DNA of 64,000 bases, taken from Heterocephalus glaber. Its lineage: Eukaryota; Chordata; Mammalia; Rodentia; Bathyergidae. Both the position numbers and the translations under genes were made by a program. The notes under the pieces were generated by a model. That model was given only the letters and a program-made list of their open reading frames with translations. It was not told the origin of the DNA and did no database searches. The DNA is taken from assembly GCF_000247695.1 (NCBI RefSeq), contig NW_004624842.1, positions 5,605,899 to 5,669,898 on the forward strand, in the 5' to 3' direction. Positions 25,737 to 38,721 of the stretch are shown here, piece after piece; the stretch's first letter is position 1; the number at the start of each line of letters is the position of its first letter.

Positions 25737-28094
25737 TTGTGAGGCCAGCTGTTGGGGCTCTGAGTCTCCCTAACCAGAACAGGCTGGAAGGCTGTGTTTT
25801 AAATCAGCCAATTCCATCTCCAGCTCCCACACCTGCAGAGTGTGGCTCCTTCATCTTGGTGTTTCTCCATTCAGGGTCTGGCACCCCTATAGACCTTGGT
25901 TATGGGGTTCTGCCTGGGAAAGGGGATGACGTGGTCTGAAATCTGCTGGGGTTTGGCTTCACCCCACACAGCCTTCTCAGAGACTGAGAGCTCAGATGGA
26001 TTCCTGTGGGGAGGGCTGTCCTGGGCAGCACTTCCCTTTCCAGGTTGGACTTGTCACCACTACTGGCACCTGACAGCAGAGCCAGGAGAATAACACCATC
26101 AGACCTACCAGCCACAGGGGCCCTCCTGGGTAAGGGACTGGTAGGAGGCCAATAGGGACCCCTAAAGTGGTTTTCTGAAAAGGGACGTGCCACCTTGAGA
26201 ACATGGGGCAGTGTCTGCCCTGGTCTGAGGGGCTGGGGTCAGGAGGCTAGGGTGAGGGGAGTGAGCTGGAGGAGAGCTGGGGTGCAGGGCCCTGACAAAG
26301 CACTTCATCCTGAGGAAGCCACGGTAGTCTTTAATCCAGGGCTGACTGGCCAGTGACATTTCCTCAGGGTTCTTGATCCCGCTTGGGGTCAGCTCCTTGC
26401 TAGGGGACTGAGACCTGGCCAGAAAGGCAATCCAGAGGTGTTGGCACTGGAGGGTGTGCAGGCCTGGCCTCTGGGCGGGGTCTCCTCTGCCTGCGGTTTC
26501 TTTGCTGTGACCCCTGCAGGATGCAGTTCTCTGCCGAGCCTGGCTATCCAGTCAGGAGACCCAGAGTGGGGGTCCCTAGTGGCTCCTTAGCCTGTGCCAT
26601 GCCAGGCTGCCCTCTTCACTGTCCAGACCCCTGGCAGCTCCTAGAATGTGCTGCCAGCATCTGTGCCACATGGGCCCTGGGCTGGCTTGAGGAGGTTTGG
26701 ACCCCAGGCTTCTGGTTCATTGTGTCTGTTACAGAAAAAGCCCATCCAAGGGGAAATAATCCTGTGATCTGTGTTTACAGTTTCATGAAAGAGGAACAAA
26801 AAAACCCCCAAAACTAAAAAGCTAGGGCTGGGGTGTAGTTCAGTGGTATAGTACATGCTTAGGATGCAGGAGGCCCTGGGTTCCATCCCCAGCACTGCAA
26901 GACAAAACAGACTTCCCACTGCCATCTATAAACCAAGATGGCATGAGCCCTCCAGCACCCCAGGCACCTCACAGCAAATTGTTAAATGTTCATTTATGGC
27001 ATTTTGAGACAGGGTCTTGCCAAGTAGTTCAGGGTGGCCTTCAACTCACTATGTAAACCCAGGCTGGCCTCAAACACACTGTGATCCTCCTGCCTCAGCC
27101 TCCCCAGTGCCAGGATTATAGGTTGAGCCACCACTCCTGGCTAACACTTTATTTTAATAAGCTGCTGTGTCCTCCCTCCCTTGCTGAAGGGTTGGGCTGC
27201 TGGGACAGACACTACAGGTGGAGGAATGTTCGTTCTGCAGGGTCAGGGGGGCCCTGGAGACGGTCATTTGGTTTCAGCCATGAATGCTGAGAGGATCAGA
27301 GAGGTGAGTAGGCAGGAAGAGTGCTGCCCACGGGGATGCAGAAGGGAACCTGGGATGTAAGGAGGAGGCCTAGCAGGGGAGCATCTGGAGGTGTCGGGGA
27401 TGGACACAGATGGGAGGCTGGAGTCGCAGCCACAGGAGGACTTGTGTTTGAGCTGGACCGGGGCAGTAGGGACACAGGGTCTTTGTAATGAGCCCCTCTT
27501 CACGAGCCCATGCTCACCTCCATTTTAGCCTCCTACTGTCAGCCTCCTGCATGCAAACATCCCTCAGGAAGAGCGCATAGCTTCATTAAGCTACCAGCTT
27601 CATTCTGCTCGCCAAGGGCCATGACCTGTAAAGCAACAGCCAGGTAGGGGGGCTCTCAAAACATTGCCACTTCCACTTTCTTCAGCATCAAGTTTGGCTT
27701 TTGCTGTACTAAGGATGGAACCCAGGGCTGAGTGCATGCTGGGAAGTGTTCTACAACTGAGCTACAGCCCAGCACTCAAGCTTGATTTTTTTTTTTTGTA
27801 TCGGGAATTGAACTCAGGGCTGCATGCTTCCCAGGCAGGTGCTCTGCTGCTGAGCTTCATCCCTGGCCCTTCAAGCTTGATTTCTTGTCCTGGTATTCAA
27901 GGTCTTAGCAATGTGCCCCCATCTCAATTTGTACAACCTCCTCTCAGTCACTGTTGGGCTGAGCTGGGCCATCTGCAACTTCAATCACCACCTTCCAGGC
28001 CTCTCACCTCTGACCACCTTCTGGGCCTGTTACCTCTGGGTGACTCTTCAGCACCTTCAGCAGCCTCTGGGCCCCTGCTTTGCAGCAGGTGCTG

Positions 28095-28219
28095 GGATGA
28101 TGAATCATCCTGAGCTGCTGTTAGAGCCAGGCCAGCATAGGCAGAGTCCTGAAGCTGGAGCTGCCACCCCCCCTTGCACCTGCCTCTCCATCCTCCTCAC
28201 ACCTGTGCTCATGACTCAT
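28095..28219. promoter_or_regulatory. AP-1-like motif pair
   Basis: A 16-bp palindrome at 28095-28110 contains TGAATCA, and ATGACTCAT, the consensus TRE, is at 28211-28219. Enhancer activity is inference. Confidence 0.35.
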
Positions 28220-28955
28220 CTGCACGTGGCCAAACTTGTCCTAGGGACTGGCCCAGTGCTAGGCCAGGTGCTGGAGAGCCAGCAGCAGCTTAGATACCTG
28301 CCTCTGAGAGACAGAGCTGCACAGCAAGTCCCCTTGATGACCTCTAACAGGCTGAAATGAAGGGCTCCATGTAAGGTTCTGGGGACAAAGATAAACCTTC
28401 AAGGAGTCACAGGTTGGCTGGGAGAGGAACAGGACATGAGGGCAACCTTATTTACAGAGAGGCTTCCTGGGTGCCCAGACCCAGGCTAGAGGTGACACCC
28501 AAGTTCACATTTAACCTTTACAATAGCCCTGGGCACAGGCATTGCCAATGGCCCCAAGTTACAGAAGAGAGAGTAAGTGCATTGCCTGGTCACAAAGTGG
28601 GGACCTCCTCCTTGGCACCAACTGCTACTTGCCGCCAAAAGTAAAAAACGTTGAGTGGATCCTCTGGTGCCGGAAACGCAGGGGCCACTATGACAGAAGA
28701 AGCCAGTGAGGTCGGGCCTTGGATCCTATGGGAGCCTAGAGCACTGGAAAGTGGGAGAGCTTGGAAGGTGGGAGGCAGGGAAACACCTGATCATTTCTGG
28801 AACTCCGTAGCAGGTACCCTGAGAACATTGTCTGAACTCGTGGGGCAGAAAGATGGTCTCAGAAAAGGTTAGTGCACAAAGGAAGACAAAAGTAGCTCAG
28901 TGTCATCCTGGGTAGGAATCTGGCTCTTAGATGGAAACAGCAAGTCCATCTCTGT

Positions 28956-28969
28956 CCACCAGAGGGCGC
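28956..28969 (+). promoter_or_regulatory. CTCF-binding motif
   Basis: CCACCAGAGGGCGC fits the CTCF core CCASYAGRKGGCRS at every position. It lies between two convergent genes, a typical insulator or loop-anchor position. Confidence 0.6.
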
Positions 28970-30449
28970 CCGGCTAGGCAATGAAGCCAATGAGGCGTGA
29001 AGGGCTCACGGGGGCGGGTATACACCGCGTGGCGTGCACCACCTTGAAATACCGGCAGACAGAAACATGCACAGTTGGGCAAGGTGAAGTACTGAAAACC
29101 CGAAGCCCGGCCCAGGAGAGAGCAGGCCTAAGATTAGACTCCGGTGAGGTTCTCCTAGTTACTCTCACACAGGGGCAGAAATGTCTCCAGTTTGGCTCCC
29201 ATTGCCGACAGGAAGATTATCCCTGCTGCCTTTTCACAGGCTTCAGGGAGCTGGGAGCCAGGACTCAGAGCCCTTTCGCATTTCTCTGTCCCCAGGCAGT
29301 CCATCTCTCAAACTGAGTCCTCAAGAGTGTTTTTCCCCAAGCAGCAAATATTTCTTTTTGGTACCCGGAATTGAACTCAGGGCCTTGCACTTTCCAGGTA
29401 GGTGCTGCACCACTAGGCTACACCTCTGACCCAGATTTCTTTTGTATCCGACTATCTCGGTGGTTTGAGCTTTTTCTTATTTCTGGGCATTGGGGATTCC
29501 TGTATTTTCTCATCTGTGATCTCAGTAGTGCAGTCAAAAAGTACATTCATTGTAATTTATCTGGCATCTGGGTGTTTTGTGGTAATGAAATGTCTGCCAT
29601 TTGTTTTTTTTCTTTTTGTGGTACCAGGGATCAGACTCAGGACCTTGTGTTTGCAAGGCAGATATGGTGCCACTGAGCTAAATCCCCGACCCTCGTCTGC
29701 CATTTTTATGGCAAACTGCCTCATACACAGAGCTCTTTTGCTAAGGCGACGGTTCCACCACTGGGCTCCTGTCATTGCTCTTGGTGGGGTGAGATGCAGC
29801 CCAACTGAGAAAGGCTAGTGGCTGCACTACCTACATGGAAGATCACACAGCCAAGTCCCCACATTGTCCCTGCGAAACAAGGCCACCAGCCAGCCCTTCT
29901 CCCCACCCCACACCTGGTAATCAACGCCAAGTCTGCATTCTGGGAGGTTTGGGAACCTGGTAATGCCAATAAGCCCCTTCCTTGGGCAGGGCCACTCTGG
30001 AAAGGCGGGGTGGAGGGCAGAGGGCACTGAAAAGTATTCCAGCAACAGGTATGAGGCTGGGACCAGGGCTTGGGAAGCAAAGCCCAGCTCACTAGCTCGT
30101 TAAGCAGACAGCCAAGACTACACAATATGCAGTCACGTCCGCACCAATCTCAGGGCCACAGTAAGTACACCATCTACCTGTAGCCTGGAGAGGCACTGTA
30201 AGATGCTGGCTTCCAGTGAAGGCAAACACTTTCAAGAATGCAAGAAATGCTCACTAGTAGAAATTCCACTTGGGAAAATTATCCTAAGGAAATAAGGGAC
30301 TCAGAAGATGTTCACATCAGTAAGTCATACGTGGAGGAAGTGGAAGCAGTCCAGTTGTGAGAGAAAGTATGAAGAAAATTATGGCCTCAAGTGATGCCAC
30401 CATTTAGCAAATAAATGTAAAGGTAACAGTGAAATTACTTATGGTTCAG

Positions 30450-31095
30450 GGCCAGGGATTTAGCTCAGTGGTTCCGACACCTGGCTCACAAGTGCAAAGT
30501 CCTGAGTTCGATCCCCAGTAACCCCCCCCAAAATTACTTATGGTTTAACATAAGTGCAAAAAGGACAAATACTAACAAGTCCAAGTATATTAATGAGTAT
30601 CAAAATTTCATAAGCTGGGTGTCGTGGCTCACATCTATAATCTCATTACTTGGGAGGGTGAGGCAGGATTGCTGAGACTTCGAGGCCAGCGTGGGCTACA
30701 TAGTGAGTTCAAGGCCAGCTTGCACTACAAAGTGAGCCTGTCTCAAAAAACCAAAACCAGGGGCTGGAGATTTAGCTCAGTGGTTCCGCCACCTGGGTCA
30801 CAAGCGCAAGGTCCAGAGTTCGATCCCTGGTACCAAAAACAACAACAACAACAACAACAACAAAACAAAAACAAACAAAACAAAGAAACATCACACAAAA
30901 AAATCACTTAAAGCCAGGAATGGTAGTGCATGGCTGTAATCCCATCTACTCAGAAAGATGAGGTAGGATTGCAGGTTCCAGTCAAGCTTGGGTAATTCGG
31001 CAAAGAACTTTGTCTCAAAGTAAAATGGGGAGTGTAGCTCAGTGGTAGAACACTTGCCTTGTTCAAGGCCCTGGGTTCCACCCCCAGCTCCTCAC
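30450..31095 (+). mobile_element. ID, B1, ID, B1+ID run
   Basis: ID 30450-30531; B1 with duplication 30613-30756; young ID 30761-30840 with an (AAC)n tail to 30863; B1 30912-31020 plus ID 31023-31090. Confidence 0.82.
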
Positions 31096-31364
31096 CCCAA
31101 TCACTTGGCAGTGGGAAAACAAGGAACCTGGAGCGTCTCAGATGGCGATGGCACATGACTGGCAGCGTTGTCACCCCCTCCCACAGCCCATGGTTGCAGG
31201 CCCTGTAGGGCTGTAGGTAGGAGCCATCTTCTGCTTTCTGCTTTCAGGCCCCTGATGCTCTTTAGACCACAGAAGGAACAGTTAGAGCCCCTCTCCCAGA
31301 AGACTTGGGAACCAGGGGGAGGGGACATAATACCTTCCCTCCCAGGGTCAGTCTAGCTTGAGTC

Positions 31365-34300
31365 AGAAAAGGAATATAGCCTTTTATTGACTACTTTCAG
31401 TAGAACAAACTAAATACATATATAATGGTTTTGGTTCATTTATACAGTACATTAAATAAGTTATGCACAGAGTTAAGTAACAAAACTTCCTATCAAAGTA
31501 AAATGATAAAGCACAGAAAAACCGGACTCTAATGCATCCTGTGGGTGGTTTGACATTCATCACCCTCCTTTGAAAACCACTTGTGGAGGCTCAGTTTTGT
31601 CTTTATTGACACTATTGGTTTTTTTTACAGACGAAGTCTTTGTGGCCTCTCAGGAATTCTGAAAGCCACGTAAGTGGACTGAAGGCCTTTTAGCCAAACA
31701 GCCCTTTCACTGAATGCTTATTGCTGCTTCTTCTCTCTGCTGACTCCAAGGCAGGGACAGGGCTGCCCCAAGACACCAGCTGCAATGCCCTATTTGGTAT
31801 AAGCATCAATGAAAGTATACACTGGGCAGCTGGAGGTCTGACCAGACCAGTTCTGCATGAGAAATGCCATCTTGGGGCTGTGGAGGGTAGGTGAATTGTC
31901 AAATCAGGCTTTCAGACCTCCCAACCCTCTCCTACCTCATGGTGGGAAAGGTCACCTGCTCCATTGTCTTTGGAAGTGAGCATGTCAAATGCCCAGGGGC
32001 AAGAGGCAGGTAGCCAACATTTTGGTTTCACAAGAACTACTCTCAAGAGTCAGAAGGGACCTGCCTACCAGCTGGCCAAGTACCCAGCCCAGCCAGGGCA
32101 GGGATCTTCTCTGACAGCTGGCCATCTGGCCTATGCTGGAACAGCCAAAGTCTTTCTCACATTTGGTTCAAACGTGCCACCACTCAGTTCTCTGCAAAGA
32201 ACTAAAAACCATCTAAGAAAGTTGGCTTGGTCTCCTGATCAGGGAGCCTGGACACAATGGTTCTAGTTCAGCTCTGAAGAAAGGCTCCAAGTTGTGTCCT
32301 ATTTGGAATGATTTCTTTAATCTTCAGCCTTTCTTCAGTTTCAAGGACAAATGGCCATCTGGTCATTCTTTATGCTTTCTGCCTGTAGAACTCACTACCA
32401 CACAGTTCCAATTGTGCTGCTGAACCTTCGAACACATTTGCGGAGCTATCTTCCAGAACTACCTACATCCTTTGTGAGCAGGTGACAAGGCTGGGGATCA
32501 CGTCAACTTTGGGACAGGACTGTACAAAGCAAAATGTTGACTTGCCAATGGTGACGAACTCTTGGGGGGCCAACTGGACCAGATGGGCAAAGGAGCCCAT
32601 ACTGCAGAGGGCAGCAGCTAATGCCAAGTGCAGACCAGTCACTGGCAAGTGTATCTGGTTTCCAGATGCAGATCCATTGGCAGACATGACTCCACACAAT
32701 TCCCTAGGAAAGGTCAACCCAACCTGTGCTTACCTGAGATCTGCTGAGGCTTCAGCCCTGGAGATGCAGGGAATCTCAAAGGTAGAGTCTCACACCTTGC
32801 AGGGTGGACTGCCTGTTTCCAAGCAGGTGGCCTTGAAGTTCTTCCCCACTGCACAAGGCATGGTGCAGCCAAGTGGGGAGCCAGAGCACAAAGGAAGATG
32901 GGAATACCCTGCCTTCAAGCATCCCTCAGGACATTTGTTTTTTTGAGATAGGGTCTCACTATGTAGTTTAGCTGGTCTTGAACTCACTAGGTTACCCAGG
33001 ATGGCCTCAAACTTGCTGTGATTCTCCTGCCTCAGCCTCCCAAGTGCTAGGATTACAGGTGTGCTACCACACCTAGCCCCTTGGGACATATAAAGATGGC
33101 TCCCGATTTGGCTAGCTTTGGAGTTCTCTGGTTCCTGCAGCCAGTCCTCACTTAGCAGGGGACTAGGAAGTCCCTCTACTCATCATTGTCCCTCAGTGGG
33201 TGATGGTGAGCACTGGCCTCACACTCCAGAGATGCTCTTTGCTTTGGGTTTCTAGGATACTATCGAAGAGCCCGAGACTGACCTGCCACCCTTGTGCCAC
33301 TCCCCAACCTATAAGAAAATGGGCTCTGAGTAGCCTGATTATTCTGATGCTTTTGCTTTTAAATCCTAGTGTAGGTGAGTGTGTGAAGCCTTTGGATCTA
33401 CTCCTAACCTTGTAGCTGGAGTGGCACCAGCAGAACTGGAGACCAAATGGGGAAGCTGGTCCTCCTCCTGGCTGGGGAGTGAAGAGAATTTGGGAATCAC
33501 ATTGAAAAGGATTCTTTTAATTTTGAAGACAAACCTCTGGACAGATGCCCAAGTGACATGTGTGTGACCTGACCAGGAGTAGCACAAGAGGCCTGAGAGC
33601 TCAACTTTGTGGACACTGCTCAGGCCTACAGGGGCTTCTAGGTAGCATACAAGTAAAGCAGTCTAGAACAGCCTTTCAAACTTTCAAACAAAAACTAGAC
33701 CTATAGCTCACAAAAGTAGGGCAGGCCCTGGACCCTAAATCTTAACTGAAGAAATTGGCCTTGATCCCTGGTAAGTATTATTTTGTTGGTTTTGGCTCTT
33801 TATTCCAACCAATTAAAAACCTGAGCATTTTTGGCTGGTCATGGGGCCAGTTAAGATTTAGAAAACCATGGGCCTGGGCCGGGGATTTAGCTCAGTGGTT
33901 TTGCTGCCTGCTGCGCAAGCTCAAGGACCCAAGTTCGATCCCCGGTATCAAAAAAACCCCCAAACAAACCCCAAAACATTTAGAAAACCTAAGATGTTCA
34001 TTCAAATTCCTGATGAAAAAACAGCAAACTAGGGACAGATCCAGTGTACCCAGTAAGACACCTTCTTGCTCTAACTGATTTAGACATTCCCTGGTGTTCT
34101 TAGGAGATACACATGTGTTATGGCCAAGTGCTGTCCGGGCACTGACTCCATGCCTGGTAAAGCCAGGCTTCTCCCAGCTGCTGAGGCTCTAGAAGGCAGG
34201 GAGCTGGGGAGGTCCAGCTGTGCCTGGAGAATGGAAGACAGAGGGTCTTAGGTGTTCCCTGGCAAAGCAACACCATTCTCTATTCTTTCTCTGAGTTCCT

Positions 34301-36250
34301 TACCTTAGGCAACGGAAATCTAAGTATTTTACAGGTGCCTTAGCTGGGTATGGTGGTATACTTCTGTAATCCCAGCACTGGGGAGAGGCTGAGACAGGAG
34401 GACTGCTGCATGTTTGAGGCCAGCCTGAATTACAATAGTTGAGACCCCATCTCAAAAAAACTCAAAAAATAAAGGTGTCTTGTATTGAGTTGTGTTTCCC
34501 CTCTCCCCTTTTTGAGCAGTACTGGGGATTGAAGCTACAGCCTTCACACAGCTACATCCGCACGTGTCCCCCTTTTTAAAATTCTGAGACAGGATCTCAC
34601 TAAATTGCTGAATCGCCCAGCACAGGCTCAAACTTGAAATCCTTCTGCCTCAGCATCTCAGGGCTGGGATTAGGATTACAGGCATGGACCACAATACCCT
34701 TCTCCAAGTTTCTTTGTAAAATTGAAAATCCTTGGTCAAAGTATATCGGGGACTTAAGTTTTTAGAGACACACCTGTATGCAAGGAAAATGCCACCTGTG
34801 TCGATCCCATTCCTTTAAGGAACGGAGCTTTTACTTCAGACTCAGTCTGTGCACTGAGGGCAGTGATCAGATCGTGGCTTTCACAGGCCAGCAGGGGCAG
34901 AGCCACCAACTCACCCTAACTACCTCCACGGGGTAGGACCCTAGGTTCCCTAAATGGCAGGGATGTGTATGAGACAGTGCCCAAACACTCTGCAAGGGTA
35001 CAGTAAAATCATGTTTGGACAGCCAAGTAAGTAGCTAGAAAAATCCCTGGAAATGGGAATAAAAATTTGTCAGCCTTCTACAAATGGTTCCCACACTTCA
35101 AAGAACCTTTCTGAGCTCAGGGGAAAGGTTTCAGAAAACCTAAGGGAAATTGTGTGCTTGAAAATGAATCAATGCAGCAGGTAGAAGGCTATGAAACCAC
35201 GAGGTCTGAGGGATTCCTTCAGGTCCAGGGTTACTACTCAGATGAAACCAGGCCTTGACAAGTGGGGCAAGTCCTGCTGACACACTACAGCACATCAGCG
35301 GGACAACTGTAGCCTACGGGGCCAAACAGAGCCGATGGGCAGAAGACGTCATGGTGATCCAGACGTGGTCTGAGAGATAGAAGAACAAAGAACAAGATGA
35401 CTAGGCAAACAGTCAAGCAGTGGCAGAGGGTTCTGCATTTCCAAGAGATGATCCACTCAGTAACTGGATGTTGCTAGTCTGGCCAACATGCTCAGAGAGA
35501 AAAGACTAACACAAAGGAGTCTCTTTCTCTCTCAGATCAATCCATGTGCTGAAAATTAACTTCTGCACAAGCAAAATCAAGTGAGGGAGGGTACAAAAAT
35601 GGGTTCCAAACTAAAGTAGCCAGTTGGGTTGGAAAATCTTGTCCAAAATGATCTGTGATGTGTGGGGAAGATTTATTTCTTTTTATTATTATGGTGTTTT
35701 TATTAAAGTGGTAGTTTCTTTCCTATTGTTTCTGAGCATCTTAACAGGTTGGAACAGCAGGGTTGAGAAGGGAGTCCTGAGTACTGCTTCTGCCTACCCA
35801 AGTCCCCAAGAGGCCAATCAGCGTCACCTGCTGAGGGTGGAAATGGGGTTCAAGGAACTGTTCAAGAGGGAAGGGGGCCTCCTCCTCAGTCTGCTGCCAG
35901 CCTGGCTGGTCACATTGATAGTCTGTTGACTCATGGAGGCAGGGTGAGCTGGTGGTCTACACAGCCAAGGGCTGGCTTTGCCAGCTTCAGTGGGAGAGGA
36001 GCACACTAGGAAAGCCATGGAGGAGACAGCTCAGGCAGGCTGCCTTTGTGCAGAGAGCATGGCACACTACTTCCACCAAGGACACAGATGGAAAGTTCCA
36101 GGGAGGTGGGGTGGGGCCCACACTGCTTGGATGAGTCCTGTCGCTGCTTCATTTCCTATGGATGATCCAACAGCTACATGCTCCAATAGCCAACCCCCAT
36201 GCAAAGATCTGTTGTGTGGAGGGGTCATCAGGGTCAGTGGAGTGTGGGGC
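31365..36250 (-). other. CBFA2T2: CBFA2T2 3'UTR
   Basis: About 4.9 kb after the stop codon to the inferred end near 31365. Contains a B1 (32938-33077, minus), an ID (33876-33957, plus), a B1 (34345-34457, plus) and a degraded ID/B1 pair (34500-34690). The 3' end is set from the reversed AATAAA at 31383-31388 and could be alternative. Confidence 0.65.
31383..31388 (-). terminator. CBFA2T2: candidate CBFA2T2 poly(A) signal
   Basis: TTTATT on the plus strand (AATAAA on the minus), downstream of an AT-rich stretch typical of a 3'UTR end. Confidence 0.6.
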
Positions 36251-36550
36251 TCAGAGTCCATTGGTGTCGATGGCTGTCACAGAGGCAGGTGTTGAGGAAC
36301 GTGAGGTGGTGGCTGAGGTCTTGTCCAGGGCTGGGCTGGGCACGCTGCAGTCAGTGGACCTGGCTGAGGAGCCCCTCCCTCCGGGCAGCAGCGGTCGGCT
36401 CTGGCTGTGGGGACTCTGACCATGAAGGCTCTGGCCGCAGAGGCGGTGGTGCCGCTCCCAGTCCTTGTGTTGGCAGAAAGAGCCACAGTACCTCGCAATA
36501 TTGCAGCCACTGCATGTCTCGCTGGCTTTGCGGCCACAGTTCCAGCAATT
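36251..36550 (-). CDS. CBFA2T2: CBFA2T2 last coding exon (MYND finger)
   Basis: Acceptor TGTTTTGCAG; 99 codons plus TGA (36253-36251). Starts [11 protein letters not shown]; after the finger comes a Ser/Thr-rich tail. Confidence 0.97.
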   Translation of the reverse strand, partial: NCWNCGRKASETCSGCNIARYCGSFCQHKDWERHHRLCGQSLHGQSPHSQSRPLLPGGRGSSARSTDCSVPSPALDKTSATTSRSSTPASVTAIDTNGL

Positions 36551-38687
36551 CTGCAAAACAAGAGGCATAGGTTAGTGGTTGCTAGGAACAAGCTGTAGAC
36601 TCATTTGTCACTCATCACTTACATGGTAAAGCAGGGGCTTGAAGCTACCTACCTGCAGCTGAAATCTGCCTTTCCTGCTGTTTAACCATGGAACCCCCTC
36701 TCCCCCCAGTACCTGTACAACAGGAAAACTACTCATAGGACAGTGAGATAGGAGCATATTTGAAGACGCCTTCCCCAGCACCAGCCTGGGCAGGGTGGTC
36801 CTTATTGCCTGCATAAGGCATAGACTCATTTTTTGGGGGGCTCTTATTTTAATCCTCAGAGACCAAACCAAACTCCCAGGGTCCCTCTGCCACAGGTATC
36901 ATCCTAAGATCACATATCCATTCATATGCTTGAATATTTTCTCTTGCTCCTCCCATTAAAGGAACAGTTATTACTGTTTTTATTGATAATATCTAATCTT
37001 TTTGTTTTGACTTTTTTTTTGGTACCAGGGATTGAACTCAGGACCTTTCGCTTGCGAGGCAGGTGGTGGCACCACTGAGCTAAATCCCAGGCTAATATCT
37101 GATCTTTTAACAAAGAGTTTTAAAGGAATATAGGCAAAGCTACTTTTCCAAAATGTCATCTGCCAAAGAAGTAGAATGTGTAAAGAGAAGGTAATTGGAT
37201 GTGCTCCTTCCTTTGTCCTAGGTGCCTGTTTCTTTTGCTGACTTGACTATTCATACATGGGGTGGTATTGGGAAAATTGTAGGCCTGTCCCCAGGGGTAC
37301 TGCACACTCAGGGCCCTAAAAGTTCAGCTCTGGGAGTTTTCTCACTACCTGTATTTTCTCATAATGGGGCAGGTTCCCCATTATGGCCCAGCAGAAACCA
37401 CTGGGACACTGCATCAGTTCAGAATGCTTGAATTCTATTACAGAAGGCAGGATCCAAGTGAGGCTTGGTGACAGCTCGAAGTAGCAGCCATAAAAGCAAC
37501 AGTAGAAATAGTCAGGGAACAGATAACATGATGTCTCCCCAAGTCAGCTAAGAGGAATAACTGAGAATAAATGTGGGCACAGTGCAGCGGCCACTATGGG
37601 CTCTAAGACGATTCTGCCCCTGACATGAGAGTCTGCACCCAAGTGCTCCAGGACCCACTGCTAAGGAAAAAGCTTTACAGCACTGCCCAGGTGCAGCCAC
37701 TGGGAAGGACCTGGTAGCCAGTCTTCTTGTCCACAAGAATGTTACAACAACAGAAGCCAATCAGAGGCCTGGCTGTGGTAGTGTGCAGTAAAGAAAGACC
37801 CCTGTCCACCCTATGAACAGAATGAGAAACGACAGGACTTTGGGGGCCCCTGGGCCACCTCTTGCACTGTACAGATGGGAAAACTGAGGGCCAGATGTGC
37901 TAAGGTTATGAAATGATCAAGGGCCTGTGCAAAGTCTGGGACCTGAAACTCCCGATGCTGCAACACTCTCTGTACAAGTATGGTCTCAAACCACATTAAG
38001 ACAACTTCAGATTCCCTTCTAACACAGGCTTCCCAGTAAACACACTCTAGGGACCATCGAAACTTGCAAACACCAACACCAGGTGAATAAAATGGAGATG
38101 TGGGCTGGGGATTTAGCTGGGGATTTAGTGGTTCTGCCACCTGCCTCACAAGCAAAAGGACCCGAGTTCGATCCCCAGTACCAAAAAAACAAAACAAAAC
38201 AAAACAAATAAAATGGAGATGTAATTCTTAGGCTACGTTAACAGGCCCTCCAGCAAACTGTCTTCTAGAGAATTCCCTTCTGTCCAGTCCAGTAAGATGC
38301 CTCCCAACAATGCTTGGGCAGAAGTGCATTGTCACTTATGGGGCAGAAGCCAGCTGCTACCCACACACACTGCTGCCAAAAGGATGTGTAAGACTCACCT
38401 CCCTCAGTCAGTCTGCAAGAGCATCTTAGAACTGGATCCACAGCTAGGCACAGTAGTGCACACTACTTGTAATCCCATCACTTAGGGAAGTGGAGTCAGG
38501 AAGATGGTAAGTTCAAGTCCTGCCTCGACAACTTAGAGAGACCTTATCTCAAACTTAAAAAGTATGTGTGGGGGGTAGGGGCTGGGGATATAGCTAAGTC
38601 GTGGAATACCTAGGTGTGGACAAAAAGAAAAAAAAATGAACTGGGTCAGAGTATCAAACCTCTGCTACTTTCATTCTGGCTGGCTGC

Positions 38688-38721
<34 letters not shown>

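Larger units (their letters stand above)
25737..31364. other. NECAB3-CBFA2T2 tail-to-tail gap
   Basis: No gene recognised. Carries ID SINEs (26825-26902 +, 27698-27773 -, 27787-27868 -, 29353-29432 -, 29605-29692 -), B1s (27001-27142 -, 30613-30756 +), a B1+ID composite (30912-31095 +), an AP-1 pair and a CTCF motif. Several 60-150 aa open frames have no recognisable domain. Confidence 0.6.

Noticed and set aside
27911..28360. 149-codon plus-strand ORF in the gap after NECAB3
   Set aside because: No recognised domain or splice context; the region looks regulatory at most.
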